Of a DNA stretch of 64,000 nt, positions 9,201 to 22,174 are shown one piece after another. The notes under the pieces are model-generated. The model worked only from the letters and a program-made list of their open reading frames with translations, had not been told where the DNA came from and ran no database searches. Source of the stretch: Comamonas sp. (GTDB lineage: Bacteria; Pseudomonadota; Gammaproteobacteria; Burkholderiales; Burkholderiaceae_C); the NCBI GenBank assembly GCA_021166775.1, contig JAJPEQ010000013.1, positions 825,348-889,347 of the forward strand, written 5' to 3'. Position numbers and translations under genes: made by a program. Position 1 is the first letter of the stretch. Each line of letters opens with the position of its first letter.

Positions 9201-9239
9201 GTTCAGAAGTTGAACCGCACGGGTTCATAAGCAGAACTT
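9201..9239. promoter_or_regulatory. Putative HxlR operator array
   Basis: Between the divergent HxlR and methyltransferase genes lie GTTCA (9201-9205), TGAAC(C) (9211-9216), GGTTCA (9222-9227) and GAACTT (9234-9239). These form overlapping dyads, TGAACC-N5-GGTTCA and GTTCA-N5-TGAAC, with half-sites about one helical turn apart. That fits cooperative binding of a dimeric winged-helix regulator. Confidence 0.5.
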
Positions 9240-9310
9240 GTAGCCGACCCCTCCACCGCGCAGCATGGGCACGCCCGATCCACCCCTGCTCGCTTGCACT
9301 GGAGACCTTC

Positions 9311-10141
9311 ATGACCACCATGCCCCTCGAAGCCCCCGCCATCGACTACAGCGCCCTCAAGCAGCGCCAGCACGCCGTCTGGTCCTCGGGGGACTACGCC
9401 ATCCTCGGCACGACCTTGCAGATCATGGGCGAGAACCTCTGCGAGGCCATCGACCTGCGCGCCGGCAGCCGCGTGCTCGACGTGGCCGCCGGCAACGGCA
9501 ACGCCACGCTGGCGGCGGCGCGGCGCTTTGCCCACGTCACCTCGACCGACTACGTGGGCGCGCTGCTCGAACGCGGGCGCGAGCGCGCTGCCGCCGAACG
9601 CCTGCAAATCAGCTTCCGCGAGGCCGACGCCGAGGCGCTGCCCTTCACCGACGCCAGCTTCGACGTGGCGCTGTCCACCGTGGGCGTGATGTTCACCCCC
9701 CACCAGGAGCGCGCCGCCGCCGAGCTACGGCGCGTGGTGCGCCCGGGCGGGCGCATCGGGCTGGCCTGCTGGACACCCGAAGGCTTCATCGGCCAGGCAC
9801 TCAAGACCGTGAGCCGTCATCTGCCCCCGCCGCCCGCCGGCCTGAAACCGTCCGTGCGCTGGGGCACGGAAACCGGCTTGCGCGAGCTGTTTCCCGGCTG
9901 CGACATGCGGATTCAACGGCGCGACTTCATGTTCCGCTACGAGTCGGCGCGGCACTGGGTGGACGTTTTCCGCGCCTGGTACGGCCCGGTGCACCGCGCG
10001 TTCGCCGCGCTGGCGAGCGACCAGCAGGAGCAGCTCGAAAGCGAGCTGCTGGAGCTGCTGGCACGCTTCAACCGCGCCGGCCCACAGTCGCTGGTGGTGC
10101 CCGGGGCCTACCTGGAGGCCGTGATCGAACGCGACGCGTGA
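9311..10141 (+). CDS. Class I SAM-dependent methyltransferase
   Basis: A 276-aa cytoplasmic methyltransferase of the UbiE/type 11 group. Motif I is VLDVAAGNGNATLAAARR (about residues 55-72), motif II/III is READAEALPFTDASFD and the post-motif is LRRVVRPGGRIGLACWTPEG. The family methylates small molecules; the substrate is not readable. It is divergent from the HxlR regulator, so it probably acts in detoxification or modification of the compound sensed. Its 3' end overlaps the convergent flavoprotein gene by 34 bp. Confidence 0.88.
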   Translation: MTTMPLEAPAIDYSALKQRQHAVWSSGDYAILGTTLQIMGENLCEAIDLRAGSRVLDVAAGNGNATLAAARRFAHVTSTDYVGALLERGRERAAAERLQISFREADAEALPFTDASFDVALSTVGVMFTPHQERAAAELRRVVRPGGRIGLACWTPEGFIGQALKTVSRHLPPPPAGLKPSVRWGTETGLRELFPGCDMRIQRRDFMFRYESARHWVDVFRAWYGPVHRAFAALASDQQEQLESELLELLARFNRAGPQSLVVPGAYLEAVIERDA

Positions 10142-10899
10142 CCGGCCACGCCGCGCTTCCAATAGGCCGACAGGCGGATGCGCCGGGCGTCCACGCCCTT
10201 GCTCAGGAGCGGCTCGCGCAGCGCGGCCATCAGCGCATGCTCGCCCCCGCCCCAGACGAATCCCGCGCCGGCGGGCACGGCCAACTGCCGCACCGCCTGC
10301 GCCAGTGAATCCGTGAACACGCAGTCCAGCGTCGCGCGGCTGCGCCACGCGCGCCCGTCGGCCGGATCGGCCAGTTGCACCCGCACGATCGCCTGCGTGC
10401 CCTCGGGCAACTCGGCGAGGCGGCGCTCGATGGCGGGCATGGCCGATTCATCGCCCAGCAGCAGGTGCCAATCGAGCTCCATCGGAATCAGCATGCTCCC
10501 GCGCGGCCCGACCAGCCCCACCCACTGGCCCAGGGGCGCCGTGCGCGCCCAGTGCGCGGCCGGGCCGTCTCCATGCACCGCGAATTCGAGCTGCACGGTA
10601 TGGCGGGCGCCGTCGTGGTGCATCGGCGTGTAGTCGCGCATGGTCGCTCGCGCGCCCTCGACGATGGGAATGCCGTCGACAAGCACCGGCAGGTTGGGCT
10701 TGTCGCGCCCCTCCTGCGGCAGGGCGAGCTTGACATGGTCGTCAAAACCGGGGCTGGCAAAGCCCGCGAGATCGGGCCCGCCCAGCGTCAGACGCACGAA
10801 ACCGGGGCTGAGGGCTTCACGCGCGAGCAGCTGCACGTGGCGCGCAGTGAACGGGTAGCGCACGCGCTCGACCAAGGGCTCAAGGGTCTGGACAGGCAT
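10108..10899 (-). CDS. Siderophore-interacting protein (FAD ferric reductase)
   Basis: A 263-aa cytoplasmic flavoprotein of the SIP/ViuB family that uses NAD(P)H to release iron from ferric siderophores. The FAD-binding signature RDYTPM is near residue 89, followed by HWARTAPLGQWVGLVGPRGS and LLGDESAMPAIERRLAELP. The C-terminal NAD(P)H-binding part has FVWGGGEHALMAALREPLL, and the end carries the family's RLSAYWKRG. The start is ATG at 10899. Length and motifs match the family; no siderophore transporter is adjacent. The 3' end overlaps the methyltransferase gene. Confidence 0.92.
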   Translation of the reverse strand: MPVQTLEPLVERVRYPFTARHVQLLAREALSPGFVRLTLGGPDLAGFASPGFDDHVKLALPQEGRDKPNLPVLVDGIPIVEGARATMRDYTPMHHDGARHTVQLEFAVHGDGPAAHWARTAPLGQWVGLVGPRGSMLIPMELDWHLLLGDESAMPAIERRLAELPEGTQAIVRVQLADPADGRAWRSRATLDCVFTDSLAQAVRQLAVPAGAGFVWGGGEHALMAALREPLLSKGVDARRIRLSAYWKRGVAGHASRSITASR

Positions 10900-10927
10900 G
10901 GTGACTCCGCTGATACGTTGATGAACG

Positions 10928-11101
10928 TCAACCGATCACCTGCGCCATCATGGCTTCGTGCTTGACGGCGGGGTCTGTCGGCTCATGCGGAATTTCGTGG
11001 GGCCGCAGTCCGACCCCGAGGCTGTCCACGTTGAGCCACGGTTCCTTTCCAGGGCCTTGGTTGACGATGAACTGAGGGCGCGCACATGGCTTGCGCGTGA
11101 A
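10928..11101 (-). pseudogene. Possible C-terminal gene fragment beside the tRNA
   Basis: From the tRNA edge to a TGA at 10928-10930 one frame stays open and has coding-like composition, reading FIVNQGPGKEPWLNVDSLGV and ending HEPTDPAVKHEAMMAQVIG. There is no ATG; the only conventional start is an internal GTG leaving about 33 aa. I do not recognise a family. It could be the tail of a gene broken at the tRNA, a small protein, or chance. Confidence 0.25.
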
Positions 11102-11103
11102 TC

Positions 11104-11177
11104 TGGAGCGGGTGAAGGGAATCGAACCCTCGTATGAAGCTTGGGAAGCTGCCGTTCTACCATTGAACTACACCCGC
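11104..11177 (-). tRNA. tRNA-Gly (anticodon CCC)
   Basis: The minus strand folds into a full cloverleaf: acceptor GCGGGTG/CACCCGC, D arm GTTC/GAAC, anticodon loop TTCCCAA giving CCC, T arm with GGTTCGATTCC, and an encoded TCCA end. It reads the glycine codon GGG. The anticodon stem GCAGC/GCTTC holds one C-U mismatch at positions 28-42; the rest pairs normally. It is a single isolated tRNA gene. Confidence 0.95.
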
Positions 11178-11211
11178 ACGAGGGTGGGGATTCTAAGGCA
11201 TGGCGCGCGTC

Positions 11212-11550
11212 TCAGAGCATGGTCTTGAGGGCATCATGCACGGCGCTGACCGCCTGCATGCGGCTGGCGATGCTGCCGCAGACCAGTTCGCACAGGTCGT
11301 CCACCCGCTGATCGGCGATGCTGAAATAGACGCTGGTGCCGCGCTCCTCGCGCGCGACGATGCCATGCTTGGTCATGAGTGACAGGTGGCGCGAGACGTT
11401 CGCCGCCGTGGTGCCGCAGGCCTGGGCAAGCTCGCCCACGTTGTATTCGCGTTCACGCAGCAGGTTGAGCAGCCGCAAACGCATGGGCTCGGACAGCACC
11501 TGAAAATAAGAGGCCACCTGATCGATCACCTGAGGGGGCATGGGCTTCAT
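11212..11550 (-). CDS. ArsR/SmtB family regulator, candidate sulfide or thiol sensor
   Basis: A 112-aa winged-helix repressor: FQVLSEPMRLRLLNLLRE, then ELAQACGTTAANVSRHLSLM as the recognition helix, then the wing EERGTSVYFSIAD. It has three cysteines, C45 in the recognition-helix region and C87 and C91 in the C-terminal helix. It lacks the CxC of classic ArsR arsenic sensors. It is divergent from a pump and sulfide-oxidation operon; persulfide-sensing relatives such as SqrR and BigR control similar genes. I infer sulfide or persulfide sensing, though a metal or xenobiotic inducer of the pump is possible. Confidence 0.88.
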   Translation of the reverse strand: MKPMPPQVIDQVASYFQVLSEPMRLRLLNLLREREYNVGELAQACGTTAANVSRHLSLMTKHGIVAREERGTSVYFSIADQRVDDLCELVCGSIASRMQAVSAVHDALKTML

Positions 11551-11570
11551 GTCGCAATCTCCATGGCTGC

Positions 11571-11610
11571 ATTATACTTTATTGACTAATTGCATGAATG
11601 CGTAAATAAT
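11571..11610. promoter_or_regulatory. Divergent promoter region, arsR and RND-sulfide operon
   Basis: Rightward, TTGACT (11582-11587), a 17-bp spacer and AATAAT (11605-11610) form a near-consensus sigma-70 promoter 29 bp before the adaptor gene start. Leftward, TATAAT is the reverse complement of 11571-11576, 21 bp before the arsR start. The two promoters overlap closely, so one bound ArsR dimer could control both directions. Confidence 0.6.
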
Positions 11611-11638
11611 CAACATCAAATTTGCGAGAAACACCCCA

Positions 11639-12691
11639 ATGTCCATCCTCCGCTTGAGCACCGCTTTCATGGCCCCCGCCCTGGCCTTTGCACTGGTCGG
11701 GGGCGGGCATGCCGCCGACACCCCGCCGCTGGCCTGGGCGCCGGTGCAATCGAGCACGCAGGCGCCCCTGCAAAGCGGCGATGCCAGGGTGGAGGCGGTG
11801 CGGGAGGCCACGCTCGCCGCCCAGGTGGCGGGCAGCATCGTCGCGCTGCGCGTGCATGCCGGCGACCACGTGAAGGCCGGGCAGGAACTGCTGCGCATCG
11901 ACGCACGCATGGCGGCCCAGGGCGCCGCCGCCAGCAGCGCGCAGGTGGCGGCGGCGCAAGCCCAGGCCACTGTGGCCGCCAAGGAATACGAGCGCCAGCG
12001 GCAGCTCTTCGCCAAGAACTACATCAGCCAGGCGGCGCTGGACAACGCCCGCGCGCAGTGGCAGGCCAGCCAGGCGCAGGTCAAGGCCCTGCAGGCGCAG
12101 GCCGGTGTGGCCGCCACGCAAACCGGCCTGCACGTGGTGCAGGCACCGTTTGACGGGGTGGTCGCCAGCGTGCCCGTAACCTTGGGCGACATGGCGCTGC
12201 CGGGCAAGCCGCTCGTGAGCCTGTATGACCCGAGCCGCCTGCGCGTGTCGGCCGCGCTCACACAGCAGCAAGCCGAGCAGTTGCGCACCGCCTCGCAGGT
12301 CGAAGTGGAACTGCCCGGCGCCTCCGGCCCCCGCACGCCGGTCGCCAGGGATCAGGTGCAGTGGCTGCCCACCGCCGACGCGCAAAGCCACACGACGACG
12401 GTGCGCGTGGCCCTGCCCGCCGACACGTCGGGCGCGATGCCCGGCGCCTTCGCGCGGCTGTGGTTCCAGGGCGCAAGCCCGTCAGCCGGCGAACGGCTCT
12501 TCGTGCCCGCGCGCAGCGTGGTGCGCCGCGCCGAGATGACCGGCGTGTACGTGCAGGGCAGCAACGGCAAGCCGCAATTGCGCCAGGTGCGCCTGGGGCA
12601 GGCCATGGGCGAGCAGATCGAGATCCTCAGCGGCGTGAGCGCCGGTGAGCAGGTGGCCACCGAGCCGCAGACCGCCGCCAGGGTGCGTTGA
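11639..12691 (+). CDS. RND efflux pump periplasmic adaptor subunit
   Basis: A 350-aa membrane-fusion protein linking the RND pump to the outer-membrane channel. It has a signal peptide ending near GGGHAAD, a lipoyl half-motif VAGSIVALRVHAGDHVKAGQ, an alpha-hairpin rich in Ala and Gln (residues 90-150) and the returning half APFDGVVASVPVTLGDMALP. The C-terminal beta-barrel and membrane-proximal domain end in EILSGVSAGEQVATE. It starts the operon just downstream of the divergent promoter and ends 1 base before the RND gene start. Confidence 0.93.
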   Translation: MSILRLSTAFMAPALAFALVGGGHAADTPPLAWAPVQSSTQAPLQSGDARVEAVREATLAAQVAGSIVALRVHAGDHVKAGQELLRIDARMAAQGAAASSAQVAAAQAQATVAAKEYERQRQLFAKNYISQAALDNARAQWQASQAQVKALQAQAGVAATQTGLHVVQAPFDGVVASVPVTLGDMALPGKPLVSLYDPSRLRVSAALTQQQAEQLRTASQVEVELPGASGPRTPVARDQVQWLPTADAQSHTTTVRVALPADTSGAMPGAFARLWFQGASPSAGERLFVPARSVVRRAEMTGVYVQGSNGKPQLRQVRLGQAMGEQIEILSGVSAGEQVATEPQTAARVR

Positions 12692-12692
12692 G

Positions 12693-15600
12693 ATGAGCGC
12701 CTCGCCCCACCCCCTGGGCCTTTCGGGCCGCATCGCCCGGGCCTTCCAGAACGCGCAGATCACGCCGCTGCTGGCGCTCGTGGCGCTGCTGCTGGGCCTG
12801 TTCGCCGTGCTCGTCACGCCGCGCGAGGAAGAGCCGCAGATCGACGTGACCATGGCCAACGTGATCGTGCCCTTCCCCGGCGCGGGGGTGGCCGAGGTCG
12901 AGGCGCTGATCGCCACGCCCGCCGAGCAGGTGCTGTCGCAGATGCAGGGCGTGGAGCACGTCTCCAGCGTCTCTCAACCCGGCACGGCCGTGCTCACGGT
13001 GCAGTTCAAGGTGGGCGTGCCGCGCACCGAGGCGCTGGTGCGCCTGCACGACGTGCTGCGCAGCAACGCCGATTGGCTGCCGCGCAGCCTGGGCGCACTC
13101 GAACCCATCATCCGCCCCAAGGGCATCGACGACGTGCCCATCGTCACGCTCACGCTCTACAGCCAGCAGGCCGGCACCGGCGCGTATGACCTGGAGCGCG
13201 TGGCGCACAGCGTGGAAGTGGAGCTCAAGCGCGTCCCCGGCACGCGCACGGTGACGACCATCGGCGGGCCGGGCCGCGCGGTGCTGGTGGCACTCGACCC
13301 GGCGCGCATGGCGGGCAGCGGCGTGACGCTGGAGCAACTGCGCGGCGCGCTGCAGTCCGCCAACCAGGGCCTGCCCGTGGGCGAGCTGCTGGGCGGCAAC
13401 GAGAGCGTGGCGATCGAGGCCGGAGCGCACCTGACGAGCGCCCGCGAGGTGGCCGACATCGTGGTGAGCAGCCACGCGGGCAAGCCCGTGTTCCTCAAGG
13501 ACGTGGCGAGCGTGCAGGACGGCCCGCCCCCCGCCACGCGCTACGTCTGGCACGGCATCGTGAAGGACGGCCAGGCCAGCGAATACCCGGCCGTGACCCT
13601 GGCCGTGACCAAGAAGGCGGGCGAAAACGCCATCGACGTGGCCCACGCCGTGATGGCCCGCATGCAGCAGCTGCAGGGCACGGTGATCCCGGCCGACGTG
13701 CAGGTGGCGGAGACGCGCGACTATGGCGCCACCGCCAACGACAAGGCGCAAAAGCTCATCCAGAAGCTCATCTTCGCCACGCTCTCGGTGGTGGCGCTGG
13801 TGTTCTTCGCGCTCGGGCGGCGCGAGTCGCTCATCGTCGGCGCGGCCGTGGGCCTGACGCTGGCGGCCACGCTCTTTGCCTCGTGGGCCTGGGGCTTCAC
13901 GCTCAACCGCGTGTCGCTGTTCGCGCTGATCTTTTCCATCGGCATCCTCGTCGACGATGCCATCGTCGTGGTCGAAAACATCCACCGCCATCAGGCGCTG
14001 CACCCTGAAAAAACGCTGCTGCAGCTCATCCCCGGCGCGGTCGACGAAGTGGGCGGGCCCACCATCCTCGCCACCTTCACCGTCATCGCCGCGCTGCTGC
14101 CCATGGCCTTCGTGAGCGGCCTCATGGGCCCCTACATGGCGCCGATCCCGATCAACGCGAGCATGGGCATGGTGATTTCGCTGGCCGTGGCCTTCACCGT
14201 CACGCCCTGGCTGGCGCAGCACTGGATGAAGCACCACGCGGGCAGCGCCGCCCAGGCGCACACGGGGCTGGCCGCCTGGCTTGCGCCGCTGTTCGAGCGC
14301 GTATTCCGCCCACTGCTGGACGATGCGCGCGGTGGCCGCAACCGCGCGCTGATGGGCCTGGCCGTCGCATTGCTCATTGCCGTCTCGCTGCTGCTGCCCG
14401 CCATCGGCTGGGTGCAGCTCAAGATGCTGCCGTTTGACAACAAGAGCGAGTTCCAGGTGATCGTGGACATGCCCGCGGGCACACCGCCCGAGCGCACCGC
14501 CGCCGTGCTGCACGAACTGGGCAACCACCTCGCGACCGTGCCCGAGGTGACGAACTTCCAGGCCTACGCCGGCACCGCCGGGCCGATCAACTTCAACGGA
14601 CTGGTGCGCCAGTACGACCTGCGAAGCGGCGGGCAGGTGGGCGACATCCAGGTGAATCTGCTGGGCCAGCACGAACGCCACGAGCAGAGCCACGCCATCG
14701 CCACGCGCGTGCGCCCGGCGCTGCAGCAGATCGGCGCGCGCATGGGCGCCAACGTCAAGGTGGTGGAAGTGCCGCCCGGCCCGCCCGTGCTCTCGCCCGT
14801 CGTCGCCGAGATCTACGGCCCCGAGGCCGAAGGTCGGCGCGCCGTGGCCAAGTCGGTGCGCCAGGCGCTCGGCGCAACGGCGGGCATCGTCGATCTGGAC
14901 GATTCCTCGATCGCCGACGCGCCGAAGAAACTCGTGCTCGTCGATCGGCGCAAGGCCGCCGCCATGGGCGTGCCGCAGGCCTTCATCGTCGCCGCGCTGC
15001 ACGCCGGCCTGGCGGGTGAGGCCGCCACCTGGCTGCACGACGCCCAGAGCAAGTACGCCACCCCGGTGCTGCTGCAGCTGCCCGCCGACCAGCAGGGCAG
15101 CCTGGACGCGCTGCTGCAACTGCCCGTGCGCACCAGCTCCGGCGCGCTCGTGCCCATCCGCGAGCTCGTCACGCTCAGCGACACGCTGCGCGAGCAGCCC
15201 GTCTATCACAAGGATCTGCTGCCGGTGAACCTCGTCGTAGCCGACATGGCGGGCCGGGTGGACAGCCCGCTGTACGGCATGTTTGCCTCGCGCGCGGCGA
15301 TCCGCAAAATCACTGCGCCGGACGGCGGCTCCATCGACGAATACTTCATCCGCCAACCCAGCGACCCTTACCGCGCCTACAGCCTCAAGTGGGACGGCGA
15401 GTGGCAGATCACCTACGAGACCTTCCGCGACATGGGCGCAGCCTACGCCGTCGGCCTCATCCTCATCTACCTGCTGGTGGTCGCGCACTTCGGCTCCTAC
15501 CTCACGCCGCTCATCATCATGGCGCCGATTCCGCTCACCCTCATCGGCGTGATGCCGGGGCACGCGCTGCTGGGCGCGCAGTACACCGCCACCAGCATGA

Positions 15601-15928
15601 TCGGCATGATCGCGCTGGCGGGCATCATCGTGCGCAACTCCATCCTGCTCGTGGACTTCATCCGGCTGCAGGTGCAGGCGGGCGCTCAGTTCAAGCAGGC
15701 CATCGTGCAATCCGCGATCACGCGCGCGCAGCCTATTTTGCTGACCGGGGTGGCGGCCATGCTCGGCGCCTTCTTCATCCTGAGCGACCCGATCTTCAAC
15801 GGCCTGGCGATCTCGCTGATCTTCGGCATCGCCGTCTCCACGGTGCTCACGCTCGTCGTGATTCCCCTGCTCTACTACATGGCCTACCGCAAGCACGTGG
15901 ACGTGGTGCGCGGGCAAGGAGGGGCGCA

Positions 15929-15932
<4 letters not shown>
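12693..15932 (+). CDS. RND efflux transporter permease
   Basis: A 1079-aa proton-driven inner-membrane pump, a full-length AcrB/MexB-type trimer subunit. The N-terminus shows the family start (ITPLLALVALLLGLFAVLV, then TPREEEPQIDV); TM4 carries the charged relay sequence SIGILVDDAIVVVENIHRH, and LFASWAWGFTLNRVSLFAL precedes it. The C-terminal repeat has the matching GMIALAGIIVRNSILLVDF. The start at 12693 is used because it lies 1 base after the adaptor stop. The context is a sulfide:quinone oxidoreductase operon, which suggests the cargo is linked to sulfide stress; the sequence does not show the cargo. Confidence 0.94.
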
Positions 15933-19835
<3,903 letters not shown>

Positions 19836-19869
19836 TTTGTTCGATGTTCAACCCAAGGAGTAAATCACC

Positions 19870-20079
19870 ATGACCACCTGGAGAGTCACCCGCGCCGTCG
19901 CCGGCTTCTTCATCCTGCTCTCGCTCGCCCTCGGCATCCAGGGCAGCCCCATCTTCGTAAGCCAGTGGTGGCTCGCGTTCACGGCCTTCGTCGGCCTGAA
20001 CCTGCTGCAAAGCGCCTTCACGCAATGGTGCCTGATGGCCAACCTGCTCGCAAAGCTGGGCCTGAAGCCCGGCTGCTGA
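19870..20079 (+). CDS. DUF2892-like small membrane protein
   Basis: A 69-aa inner-membrane protein with two hydrophobic helices (AGFFILLSLALGI and WWLAFTAFVGLNLLQSAF) ending in GLKPGC. It matches the YgaP-type membrane domain that accompanies rhodaneses and sulfide oxidation genes. It has cysteines in QWCLM and at the C-terminus. A good AAGGAG site precedes the start. The function is unknown; the context implies sulfide or persulfide handling at the membrane. Confidence 0.8.
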   Translation: MTTWRVTRAVAGFFILLSLALGIQGSPIFVSQWWLAFTAFVGLNLLQSAFTQWCLMANLLAKLGLKPGC

Positions 20080-20091
20080 AAGGAGAAAAAC

Positions 20092-20289
20092 ATGCAAGTC
20101 AACGTCGGCGGCATCGACCGCATCCTGCGCATCGTCGTCGGCCTGGTGCTCATCGCCCTGGCCGCGACGGGCACCGTGGGCTGGTGGGGCTACATCGGCA
20201 TCGTGCCGGTGCTCACAGGCGTGTTCCGCTTCTGCCCGGCGTACGCGCTGCTGGGGCTGCGCACCTGCCCGATGAAAAAGCCCGATTGA
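20092..20289 (+). CDS. DUF2892 small membrane protein (YgaP-type)
   Basis: A 65-aa inner-membrane protein with the standard DUF2892 layout: NVGGIDRILRIVVGLVLIAL, a GWWGYIGIVPVLTG turn, then FRFCPAYALLGLRTCP with two cysteines near the end. It lies 12 bp after the first DUF2892 gene with an AAAGGAG site and closes the sulfide operon. Members of this family are often fused to or beside rhodanese domains, consistent with a role near persulfide carriers. Confidence 0.88.
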   Translation: MQVNVGGIDRILRIVVGLVLIALAATGTVGWWGYIGIVPVLTGVFRFCPAYALLGLRTCPMKKPD

Positions 20290-20355
20290 GACCGCCGCGC
20301 CCCCACGTGGGGCATAAAGCCGCTGCACGCCAACGCGGCACAGCGGCCATGAATC

Positions 20356-20880
20356 CTAGCGCGGCAACAGCGCCGCCAGTTGCTCGCGCGCCAGCGCATG
20401 CCCATGCGCGGAGGCGCGGGCCAGCCACATCAGCGCCAGCGCCTCGCCCGCATCGTCGCCGCACAAGCCGCCGGCGTGCAGCAGCCCCAACCAGTGCATG
20501 GCGTCGGCTTCGCCCTGCTGCGCGGCCTGTTCCAGAAAATACCGCGCCGCCGCCACGCCGGCGCTCGTGCCGCTGTCGGCCAGGTCGGCCTGCCCGCGGG
20601 GCGCGGCTTGCAACACGGCCAGGGCCAACAGCGCGCCCACCTGCGCCTGCGCGGCCGCGTCGCCTTGATCGGCGCGCACCAGCAGCGGCAGGTCGGCCGG
20701 GGCGATCGGCACCGCCAGTTCCGGCACCAGTGCCGCATACGGCACCAGCGTGCGCCCCTCGCCCAGGCGCTCCACCAGCCCCTGCTCCACGCGGCGCTGC
20801 CAGGTGCGCACACTGCGGCCGGTGAGGGCCGCGGCCGTGTTCTGGCTGACCGCATGGGGTGGGGTAAAAGTGTTGTTCAT
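20356..20880 (-). CDS. Sel1-repeat-like protein with N-terminal helix-turn-helix-like region
   Basis: A 174-aa soluble protein. The first 55 residues contain SQNTAAALTGRSVRTWQRRV, which looks like a small DNA-binding or adaptor helix pair. The C-terminal half has Sel1/TPR-like helices (ARYFLEQAAQQGEADAMHWL followed by AGEALALMWLARASAHGHAL). ATG 20880 is chosen because upstream codons add an unrelated PPRVAPPLF tail. The 3' end faces the DUF2892 operon. The function is unknown; Sel1 repeats mediate protein contacts. Confidence 0.7.
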   Translation of the reverse strand: MNNTFTPPHAVSQNTAAALTGRSVRTWQRRVEQGLVERLGEGRTLVPYAALVPELAVPIAPADLPLLVRADQGDAAAQAQVGALLALAVLQAAPRGQADLADSGTSAGVAAARYFLEQAAQQGEADAMHWLGLLHAGGLCGDDAGEALALMWLARASAHGHALAREQLAALLPR

Positions 20881-21082
20881 TGCAAACAAAGGCGGCGCTA
20901 CGCGCGGGGGATCCACACACTGCGCCGAACCAAGGTCATTGTCGCGTTATTTTGACGACAAATTCTCGCCTGACGACCACATCATGCGACAGCGGCCCGT
21001 GCCGCCCCACAAAGCCTGACGTTTTCCCCGGTCCAACCTGCCTACCCCTTGCTCTATCATCGCCGCAGCGTCCGAGCTTGCT

Positions 21083-21098
21083 TGGCACGCGAAATGCT
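21083..21098 (+). promoter_or_regulatory. Sigma-54 (RpoN) promoter of pilA
   Basis: TGGCACG-CGAA-ATGCT has GG at 21084-21085 and GC at 21096-21097, exactly the 12-bp phasing of -24/-12 promoters. Transcription would begin near 21109, giving a leader of about 67 nt before pilA. Pilin genes in Pseudomonas use such promoters with the PilS/PilR pair; that partner is inferred, not seen here. Confidence 0.75.
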
Positions 21099-21175
21099 TG
21101 CAACCCAAACGTGCGGCGACGCACCGTGTGGGGAGTGTCTCCTGGGTTCAACCTCTTTCCTTGAAGGGTAGAAAT

Positions 21176-21682
21176 ATGAAAACGATGAAGAAAGTGCAAC
21201 AAGGTTTCACCTTGATCGAATTGATGATCGTGGTGGCGATCATTGGTATCTTGGCGGCTGTGGCGCTGCCGGCGTATCAGGATTACACCGTGCGCGCCAA
21301 AGTAACCGAAGGCTTGACTTTGGCTGGGAGTGCCAAGACTGCAGTTTCGGAAAATGCTGCCAACGGCGCGCCCTTTGCATCCGGTTGGATTGCACCGGCT
21401 GCTACGAAGAACGTTGCAAGCGTTGGGATTGACGCAACGACGGGTGCAATCACCATTACGTACGTCGCTGCGATTGACGGTGGAGCAACTTTGATATTGA
21501 CCCCCTTGGATGGCAGTCGCACCGCTGGTGCCGCATTGGCTGGCACGGCAACTGCATCGACTATTCCTACGGCAGGCTCGATTACCTGGGTTTGCGCTTC
21601 CACGGGCAGTACCGTCAGCAATGCCGCTGTGCAAAAGGGCACGATCAAGGACAAGTATGTTCCGGCTGAGTGCCGCACCTAA
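21176..21682 (+). CDS. pilA: Type IV pilin (PilA)
   Basis: A 168-aa prepilin. The class IVa leader [10 protein letters not shown] is cleaved before [20 protein letters not shown], which carries the conserved Glu5 and the assembly helix; prepilin peptidase PilD would process and N-methylate it. The C-terminal disulfide loop is formed by cysteines in TWVCAST and PAECRT. The pilin head is rich in Ala/Thr/Gly and its DNA has lower GC than the flanking genes, as is common for variable pilins. It has its own RpoN promoter and a strong terminator, so it is a single-gene transcript. Confidence 0.96.
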   Translation: MKTMKKVQQGFTLIELMIVVAIIGILAAVALPAYQDYTVRAKVTEGLTLAGSAKTAVSENAANGAPFASGWIAPAATKNVASVGIDATTGAITITYVAAIDGGATLILTPLDGSRTAGAALAGTATASTIPTAGSITWVCASTGSTVSNAAVQKGTIKDKYVPAECRT

Positions 21683-21699
21683 TTTCGGGTGATGAGAGT

Positions 21700-21724
21700 A
21701 AAAAGGGAGCTTGCTCCCTTTTTT
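21700..21724 (+). terminator. Rho-independent terminator of pilA
   Basis: AAAAAGGGAG-CTTG-CTCCCTTTTT forms a stem with a four-base loop and a T run that continues past it. It starts 18 bp after the pilA stop and would separate pilA from the degenerate region downstream. Confidence 0.9.
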
Positions 21725-21860
21725 TATTTCACAAATAAGAATCTAAATATTGCCTGCCTCTCGATAAACTGGATAGATAAAAATCGCTTACTCCTGTTCA
21801 TGGCCTGTGCAGTTCTGCATGAAAACTTGCACATTCCCTGCAATCAAGCAGGAGTCCGCG

Positions 21861-22160
21861 ATACAAATCTCTCTGCGCAAAAACGCACGGACCACACCTG
21901 CCGTGCGCGCCAAGATCATCGCTAACAGTGAGGCCACCCGAGTTTTAGCTGAGTGCCACGACGTTGGCGAGCAGACGATCTGCAAGTGGAAAGCAGACGA
22001 TCTGCAAGTGAAAAAGCGTGACAGCGAGCATGGCCGCTCCCACACGGGCCTACCGTCTGCGAATACAGATCCCACCTGCACAAGAGATCGTGGTGATGTA
22101 CCTACGTCGTGCCTTGCTGTTGCCGTTTGATGATTCGTTGGCCGGTATGCGGGCAATTTG
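21861..22160 (+). pseudogene. IS481-type transposase remnant, frameshifted
   Basis: The first frame reads SLRKNARTTPAVRAKIIANS and later GEQTICKWK, matching the N-terminal helix-turn-helix of IS481-type transposases as I remember it (RLHKNARTTPAVRAEI). About 60 codons in, homology moves to another frame: RAYRLRIQIPPAQEIVVMYL, then LLLPFDDSLAGMRA, the expected continuation. The DDE catalytic domain is missing and the ATG is ATA. Two short direct copies of AAAGCAGACGATCTGCAAGTG-like sequence near 21970-22010 show small internal duplication. It is a dead fragment. Confidence 0.75.
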
Positions 22161-22174
22161 CATCCCTTTAAAAC

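Noticed and set aside
10948..11163. Minus-strand 71-aa open frame overlapping the tRNA
   Set aside because: Its N-terminal half is a translation of the tRNA-Gly sequence, a common artefact.
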